64,000 bases of DNA from Gammaproteobacteria bacterium (GTDB lineage: Bacteria; Pseudomonadota; Gammaproteobacteria; Steroidobacterales; Woeseiaceae): positions 1-64,000 of the forward strand of contig JAADHU010000034.1 in NCBI GenBank assembly GCA_013151645.1. The letters are read 5' to 3'. Positions 59,372-64,000 of the stretch are shown piece by piece. Position 1 is the first letter of the stretch, and every line of letters begins with the position of its first letter. A program made the position numbers and the translations under genes. Below the pieces are notes generated by a model. That model made no database searches, was not told the origin of the DNA, and was given only the letters and a program-made list of their open reading frames with translations.

Positions 59372-60337
59372 ATGCTTGGCAACATTTTACTCATAGTCGC
59401 CGGTCTGGTGCTCCTGGTCTGGGGTGCCGACCGCTTCGTTCACGGTGCCGCGGCAACGGCCCGCAATCTTGGGGTCGCGCCGCTGCTCATCGGTCTGACC
59501 ATTGTGGCTTTTGCTACATCGGCACCCGAGATCGTGGTCTCCGTCAATGCCGCGTTACGCGGCGATCCGGACCTTGCCATCGGCAATGCGATTGGCTCCA
59601 ATATCGCCAATATCGGACTCGTCCTCGGCTGTATCGCATTAATCAAGCCCATTCAATTGACGTCGGCTACGCTGCGCCGGGAGATGCCCGCCCTGCTGGC
59701 CGTTTCACTTTTGACCGTCTCGCTGTTCCTGGACTCTTACCTGAGCAGAGTCGACGGCCTCGTGTTACTCACGGGACTGATTATTGTCATGGTCTGGCTC
59801 ACGCGGCTGGGACTACGGTCGTCGGCCAACGATCCAATGATGGCCGATTATGAAGCTGAGATTCCCAGAAATGTCGATACGAAAATCGCGATATTCTGGC
59901 TGATTGCCGGTCTCGTCATGCTGCTCGGCGGCGCCGAATTACTGGTCGACGGGGCCATTGAGATAGCCCGCCAACTCGGTGTTTCCGACGTGGTCATCGG
60001 TGTCACAGTCGTGGCTATTGGCACCAGCCTGCCCGAACTTACGGTGTCCCTGGTGAGTGCCCTCAAGGGCGAATACGGTCTGGCGATCGGAAATATCGTC
60101 GGCTCCAATATATTCAACCTGCTTGCGGTGATCGGCGTCGCTGCGGCAATTCATCCGACGGCACTGGCGCCCAGCGTACTGTCGTTGCATATCTTTGTCA
60201 TGGTCGCATTCACTCTGGTCTTGTTTTCCATGACTTACGATCAGGTCAGCAAGAACTCGATCAGTCGACTCGAAGGCGCCGCCCTTTTTGCAGCGTTTGT
60301 TGGCTACATTAGCTACGTTTCCATCCAAAACGTATAA
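59372..60337 (+). CDS. yrbG: Calcium/sodium antiporter, YrbG family
   Basis: A 321-residue CaCA-superfamily transporter with about ten helices in two inverted repeats. Each repeat has the ion-binding alpha motif: TSAPEIVVSVNAA with GNAIGSNIANIG, and TSLPELTVSLVSAL with GNIVGSNIFNLL. It sits upstream of kdsD as in E. coli. The ion specificity is inferred from the family. Start is the ATG before the first helix; the longer frame is not needed. Confidence 0.93.
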   Translation: MLGNILLIVAGLVLLVWGADRFVHGAAATARNLGVAPLLIGLTIVAFATSAPEIVVSVNAALRGDPDLAIGNAIGSNIANIGLVLGCIALIKPIQLTSATLRREMPALLAVSLLTVSLFLDSYLSRVDGLVLLTGLIIVMVWLTRLGLRSSANDPMMADYEAEIPRNVDTKIAIFWLIAGLVMLLGGAELLVDGAIEIARQLGVSDVVIGVTVVAIGTSLPELTVSLVSALKGEYGLAIGNIVGSNIFNLLAVIGVAAAIHPTALAPSVLSLHIFVMVAFTLVLFSMTYDQVSKNSISRLEGAALFAAFVGYISYVSIQNV

Positions 60338-60367
60338 ACTGTCGGCGTAGCAGTGCGGAGAGAAACA

Positions 60368-61351
60368 GTGTCGACAAGCCTGACAACCGATGAATTGCTG
60401 GCATTGGCAGCCCGCGTGCTTGATATTGAATCACGCGCCGTAAAAGACCTCGGCGAACGACTGGACGAATCCTTTGCCACCGCCTGTTTTCTTTGCCTGA
60501 ACACGAGCGGACGTATCGTAGTGACGGGGATGGGCAAATCCGGCCATATTGGCGGCAAGATCGCGGCCACACTGGCAAGCACCGGTACGCCCGCTTTTTT
60601 CGTACACCCGGCCGAAGCCAGTCACGGTGACCTTGGCATGATCACCGATCAGGACCTCTTGCTGGCCGTATCGTATTCCGGAGAAACGCAGGAAGTTGTC
60701 ACTATGCTGCCGCTGATCAAGCGGATGGGCTCTCGACTGATTTCAATAACCGGGAAACCAACCTCGACACTGGCGAAGGCGGCCGATGCCCATCTCAATG
60801 TGAGTGTCAATGAAGAAGCCTGCCCGCTGAATCTCACGCCGACGGCAAGCACAACCGCAACGCTGGCCATGGGCGATGCGCTGGCGGTTGCGTTGCTCGA
60901 AAGCCGCGGTTTTACGGCCGAGGATTTCGCGCGCTCACACCCGAGTGGCACCCTGGGCAAGCGCCTGTTGTTGCGCATTTCCGACATCATGCACACCGGC
61001 ACCGATATGCCGACTGTCGGTATCGATGCAAGCCTAAGCCAGGGGCTCATGGAAATGAGCGAAAAAGGCCTTGGTATGACAGCCATCATTGCTGCCGACC
61101 GGAAGATTCTTGGCATTTTTACCGACGGTGATTTGCGGCGTGCGCTCGATGCCGAAATCGACGTCCACAAGACTATGATGAAAGATGTAATGCACGAGAG
61201 CAGCAAGACAGCGTCAGCGGATATTCTTGCCGCCGAGGCTGTACACCTGATGGAAGAGCACAAGATAACGGCATTGTTAATTGAAGATTCCGAAAAACGC
61301 CTTATTGGGGCGCTGAACATTCATGACCTTTTTCGTGCGGGTGTCATGTGA
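60368..61351 (+). CDS. kdsD: Arabinose-5-phosphate isomerase KdsD
   Basis: A 327-residue enzyme that makes D-arabinose 5-phosphate for KDO synthesis. SIS domain (about 40-175) with VTGMGKSGHIGGKIAATLASTG and SYSGETQEV, then two CBS domains (about 205-327). I chose the GTG at 60368 because GGAGAG lies 5 bases before it; the resulting length equals E. coli KdsD. It overlaps kdsC by 4 bases. Confidence 0.95.
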   Translation: MSTSLTTDELLALAARVLDIESRAVKDLGERLDESFATACFLCLNTSGRIVVTGMGKSGHIGGKIAATLASTGTPAFFVHPAEASHGDLGMITDQDLLLAVSYSGETQEVVTMLPLIKRMGSRLISITGKPTSTLAKAADAHLNVSVNEEACPLNLTPTASTTATLAMGDALAVALLESRGFTAEDFARSHPSGTLGKRLLLRISDIMHTGTDMPTVGIDASLSQGLMEMSEKGLGMTAIIAADRKILGIFTDGDLRRALDAEIDVHKTMMKDVMHESSKTASADILAAEAVHLMEEHKITALLIEDSEKRLIGALNIHDLFRAGVM

Positions 61352-61866
61352 CGACGCCGGCCCTGACTGATTTATTGGCCGGTATTCGTCTTATTGGCTT
61401 CGACGTCGACGGAGTATTTACCGACGGCCGCTTCTACCTGTCGAACGACGGTGTGGAAAGCAAGGCATTTCACACCCAGGACGGTTACGGAATTCGCCGC
61501 ATCCTTGAGGCCGGAATCCAGGTCGCCATAATCAGCGGTCGGCAATCCGGGGCCGTGAGTCGGCGCATGGACGAACTGGGTGTGGAACACGTTTTCTTGG
61601 GCTGCAAAAACAAGCTTGAAGCCTTCGAAAAATTGCGCGGCGAGCTCTCGATTTCCGCATCGCAAGGAGCTTACGCCGGAGATGATTTACCGGATATCGC
61701 GTTATTGCAAAAGACCGGCGTATCGTTCGCCGTCGCGAATGCGCACCGCGATGTGCAGAGAATTTGTCACTACACAACGACCAAAGCGGGTGGTTTCGGT
61801 GCGGTCCGGGAGATTTGCGATCTGATTCTCGATGCCCGGGAAACTTGCGCGGAACGGGGACAATGA
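61348..61866 (+). CDS. kdsC: KDO-8-phosphate phosphatase KdsC
   Basis: A 172-residue HAD phosphatase without cap. The nucleophile motif is DVDGVFTDGR (about 18-27), followed by ISGRQSG and GDDLPDIALL. It releases free KDO for LPS core. GTG start overlaps the kdsD stop (GTGA), and its own stop overlaps lptC (ATGA). Confidence 0.95.
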   Translation: MTTPALTDLLAGIRLIGFDVDGVFTDGRFYLSNDGVESKAFHTQDGYGIRRILEAGIQVAIISGRQSGAVSRRMDELGVEHVFLGCKNKLEAFEKLRGELSISASQGAYAGDDLPDIALLQKTGVSFAVANAHRDVQRICHYTTTKAGGFGAVREICDLILDARETCAERGQ

Positions 61867-62420
61867 CCGCACGAGGAATCTCGGGATTTGTCCTGTTGCT
61901 CGTTTTGGCGGCCGGAAGCTGGTACCTGAGCCAATCGTTGAATAAGGGAGTACTGGAAACAACCTCAACAACCGGGGTACGGAACGGTTTCTACCTGCGT
62001 GCCGCACGAATATTGGGTACCGGCGATGACGGTCAGCTGTTATATGAGATCAATGCCGATTTCGCGGAACAAGTGGCCGGCAACCTGATCGAACTGCAGA
62101 ATGTCAGCATCGAATATTCCGTCGGTTCATCGGTACCCTGGAGGCTGGTCGCCGATACCGTAACTGTTCTGGAGAAACACGATTCTCTATTGCTTGAAGG
62201 GCACGTAATCGCGACAAGTTCGGCCGGGTTCTCCGGCGAGGCGACTGAAATCCGCACACAATACCTCGAGCTTGCGCCCAGGGCATACAAAGCCCAAACG
62301 GACCTTCGCGTGCAAGTGAAAATAGGCTCACGGAGCCTCACTGCGACCGGCATGCTAGCATTGCTCAAAGACAATCAAGTCACGCTCGTTGCCAACGTTA
62401 ACGGCAAATTTGTACCCTGA
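61863..62420 (+). CDS. lptC: LPS export membrane protein LptC
   Basis: A 185-residue bitopic protein: one membrane helix at about 7-24 and a periplasmic beta-jellyroll (about 50-185) that receives LPS from LptBFG and passes it to LptA. FYLRAARILGTGDDGQLLYEINADFAEQ is the start of the jellyroll. Start ATG overlaps the kdsC stop by 4 bases. Confidence 0.93.
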   Translation: MTARGISGFVLLLVLAAGSWYLSQSLNKGVLETTSTTGVRNGFYLRAARILGTGDDGQLLYEINADFAEQVAGNLIELQNVSIEYSVGSSVPWRLVADTVTVLEKHDSLLLEGHVIATSSAGFSGEATEIRTQYLELAPRAYKAQTDLRVQVKIGSRSLTATGMLALLKDNQVTLVANVNGKFVP

Positions 62421-62430
62421 GAATTTACGC

Positions 62431-63192
62431 ATGAAGAGCGCACCGGAAAAATCGACCATTCATCACATGCGCGGTATGTGGAACTACGCCGACTGCGTCG
62501 CCGCATGCTTGTTGCTGGCCGTCGGTGTTTTATTCGCACTGCCGGGCAGCGCACAGATTAATGACGCCCGCTTGCCAATCATCCTGGATGCCGAATCGAC
62601 GATATACGATGGCAAGAACTCGATACTGACCTACCAGGGATTGAGAGTCACGCAAGGAAATATCGGCATCCAGGCGGACTCCGGGCAGGCCAGCAAACTC
62701 GATTTCGAAGACAGTGTCTGGCATTTCTCCGGCAACGTGATCATTGATACTGAACAGGGCCGAATAGAGTGCGACACAGCGGATCTGCAATTCAAACAGC
62801 ATGAATTGCAGTTGGCCACCATTGCCGGAAATCCCGCGACGTTCGAATTGCGTCGCCCCGGACGTGACGACACAACCTACGCGGAGGCCAAAAGCCTGTT
62901 CTACGATTTTTCAGCCGGTGTGATCGAGTTTTCCGGTGATGCGGTAATTACAGAAGGTGGCAATCAGATTTCCAGCGATTTTCTTGTTTACAATATCAAG
63001 GAGCAGCGCATCAACGCCCAGTCAGCTGGCGCGGACGATCCGCGCGTCAAGATTACCTACACCCCCCGGGTGTCCGCGGGCACAGTGGACGACGCGGCCG
63101 ATAGCGACGCTCCGGAAAGTCAGAACGATCCGCAAGACGGTATCGATCAGGACATTAGCGCGTCAACCGGCTCGGAGAACAACGACCCGTGA
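62431..63192 (+). CDS. lptA: LPS transport periplasmic protein LptA
   Basis: A 253-residue protein of the OstA/LptA family that bridges inner and outer membranes as oligomers. A signal peptide ends near residue 42 (LPGSAQ). The jellyroll covers about 45-205, with [17 protein letters not shown] at its start. The last 45 or so residues are an acidic, Asp/Ser-rich tail not usual for E. coli LptA. A long N-terminal region precedes the signal peptide. Ends overlapping lptB (GTGA). Confidence 0.92.
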   Translation: MKSAPEKSTIHHMRGMWNYADCVAACLLLAVGVLFALPGSAQINDARLPIILDAESTIYDGKNSILTYQGLRVTQGNIGIQADSGQASKLDFEDSVWHFSGNVIIDTEQGRIECDTADLQFKQHELQLATIAGNPATFELRRPGRDDTTYAEAKSLFYDFSAGVIEFSGDAVITEGGNQISSDFLVYNIKEQRINAQSAGADDPRVKITYTPRVSAGTVDDAADSDAPESQNDPQDGIDQDISASTGSENNDP

Positions 63193-63914
63193 GTATTCTC
63201 AGTGTTCAGGATATCGCCAAGCGCTATAAATTTCGTGATGTCGTCAAAGGAATATCCATCGAAATCAGGAGCGGAGAGGTCGTTGGTCTGCTGGGGCCAA
63301 ACGGTGCGGGAAAGACGACTGCTTTTTACATGATCGTCGGCCTGATCGCGGCGGACAAAGGGCGCATATTGCTCGACGGCAAAGATGTCACCCCACTACC
63401 GATGCATCGACGAGCACGACTCGGGCTGGGCTATCTGCCGCAGGAAGCATCAATTTTTCGCAAATTGACGGTTGAACAGAACGTGCTGGCCATTCTGGAG
63501 AATCGTGACGATCTGGACCGTGCCGGTCGGGAGCAGGAGCTCGACCAGCTATTGGACGAATTGCACGTTGGCCATGTGCGCACGAATCTGGGCATTAGTC
63601 TGTCCGGTGGAGAAAGACGCCGCGTCGAAATCGCTCGGGCGCTGGCGGCAAACCCTCGTTTTGTGCTGCTGGACGAGCCTTTTGCCGGCGTCGACCCGAT
63701 TTCCGTACTGGATATTCAGCGAATCATTCGACATTTATGCGATCGTGACATCGGCGTACTGATTACCGACCATAATGTGAGAGAGACCCTCGGAATCTGC
63801 GGGCGAGCTTATATACTTAACGAAGGCAGCCTGATCGCATCCGGCACGCCGGATGAAATACTCGCCAATCAACACGTCCGGGAGGTTTACCTTGGACAGG
63901 AATTCAGACTCTGA
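63189..63914 (+). CDS. lptB: LPS export ABC transporter ATPase LptB
   Basis: A 241-residue ABC ATPase. Walker [10 protein letters not shown] (about 36-44), signature LSGGERRR, Walker [14 protein letters not shown], and the H-loop ITDHNVRE. It drives LptFG to extract LPS from the inner membrane. GTG start overlaps the lptA stop. Confidence 0.97.
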   Translation: MSILSVQDIAKRYKFRDVVKGISIEIRSGEVVGLLGPNGAGKTTAFYMIVGLIAADKGRILLDGKDVTPLPMHRRARLGLGYLPQEASIFRKLTVEQNVLAILENRDDLDRAGREQELDQLLDELHVGHVRTNLGISLSGGERRRVEIARALAANPRFVLLDEPFAGVDPISVLDIQRIIRHLCDRDIGVLITDHNVRETLGICGRAYILNEGSLIASGTPDEILANQHVREVYLGQEFRL

Positions 63915-63960
63915 TTTACTCTGCACGAGACAGGATTCTGTCGGTACATAAGCAAGATTT

Positions 63961-64000
63961 ATGAAGCTATCGCTGCAGCTAAAACTCGGTCAGTCATTAA
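63961..64000 (+). CDS. rpoN: RNA polymerase sigma-54 factor RpoN, 5' end only
   Basis: The first 13 codons (MKLSLQLKLGQSL) match the N-terminus of RpoN, and lptB-rpoN is the standard order. The rest of the gene lies beyond the window. RpoN is needed for the sigma-54 pilA promoter at 16972. Confidence 0.88.
   Translation, partial: MKLSLQLKLGQSL

Overview
The window is a stretch of conserved chromosomal housekeeping genes from a gammaproteobacterium. The evidence is the complete mraZ-to-ftsZ division and cell-wall cluster followed by lpxC, dciA and secA; a petABC-sspAB operon; the lipopolysaccharide export cluster kdsD-kdsC-lptC-lptA-lptB-rpoN; the lpoA-yraN-diaA group; and a PilS/PilR-controlled type IV pilus locus. 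The order nadE-sucD-sucC next to pilS-pilR-pilins-pilB-pilC-pilD-coaE resembles Xanthomonadales and neighbouring orders (Steroidobacter or Woeseia-like) more than Pseudomonas or Enterobacteria, but the exact lineage is an inference. MurE carries the DNPR motif of meso-diaminopimelate enzymes, as expected for a Gram-negative. No tRNA, rRNA, CRISPR array, prophage, transposase or recognisable defence system was seen.

Layout. 1-250: three tandem 84-bp REP-like palindromic units. 261-7855: a minus-strand run of alpha/beta hydrolase, nudB, aspS, DUF502 membrane protein, FmdB zinc ribbon, clpB (with a heat-shock-like promoter) and pgeF. 7855-9715: rluD and divergent bamD. 9753-13448: nadE and sucCD. 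13629-22972: type IV pilus genes pilS, pilR, a MITE-like insertion, pilA with a consensus sigma-54 promoter, a second pilin, pilB, pilC, pilD and coaE. 23019-24408: a palindromic repeat, zapD and mutT. 24456-29837: secA, an M23 peptidase, dciA (opposite strand) and lpxC. 30058-47717: the dcw cluster on the minus strand, most junctions being 4-bp start/stop overlaps, headed by an mraZ promoter with four MraZ boxes. 48096-48471: RNase P RNA. 48562-52383: rsmI and divergent lpoA-yraN-diaA. 52550-56292: petA-petB-petC-sspA-sspB (minus). 56582-57655: a DegS-type protease. 57696-59214: ibaG-murA (minus). 59372-64000: yrbG-kdsD-kdsC-lptC-lptA-lptB and the first 13 codons of rpoN.

How the parts fit together. 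Most of the window builds and divides the envelope: precursor synthesis (murA, murB, murC-F, ddlB), lipid stages (mraY, murG), synthases and their regulators (ftsW, ftsI, lpoA), the divisome (ftsL, ftsQ, ftsA, ftsZ, zapD), lipid A and LPS export (lpxC, kdsD/C, lptABC), outer-membrane assembly (bamD), secretion (secA) and envelope stress sensing (DegS-like). A second theme is regulated pili: PilS/PilR should act at the sigma-54 promoter before pilA, and rpoN itself starts at the right edge. I found no evidence of a wholly new system. The items most worth a second look are the regulatory DNA (MraZ boxes, sigma-54 site), the paired pilin genes, three unrelated palindromic repeat elements, and a few protein-level oddities.
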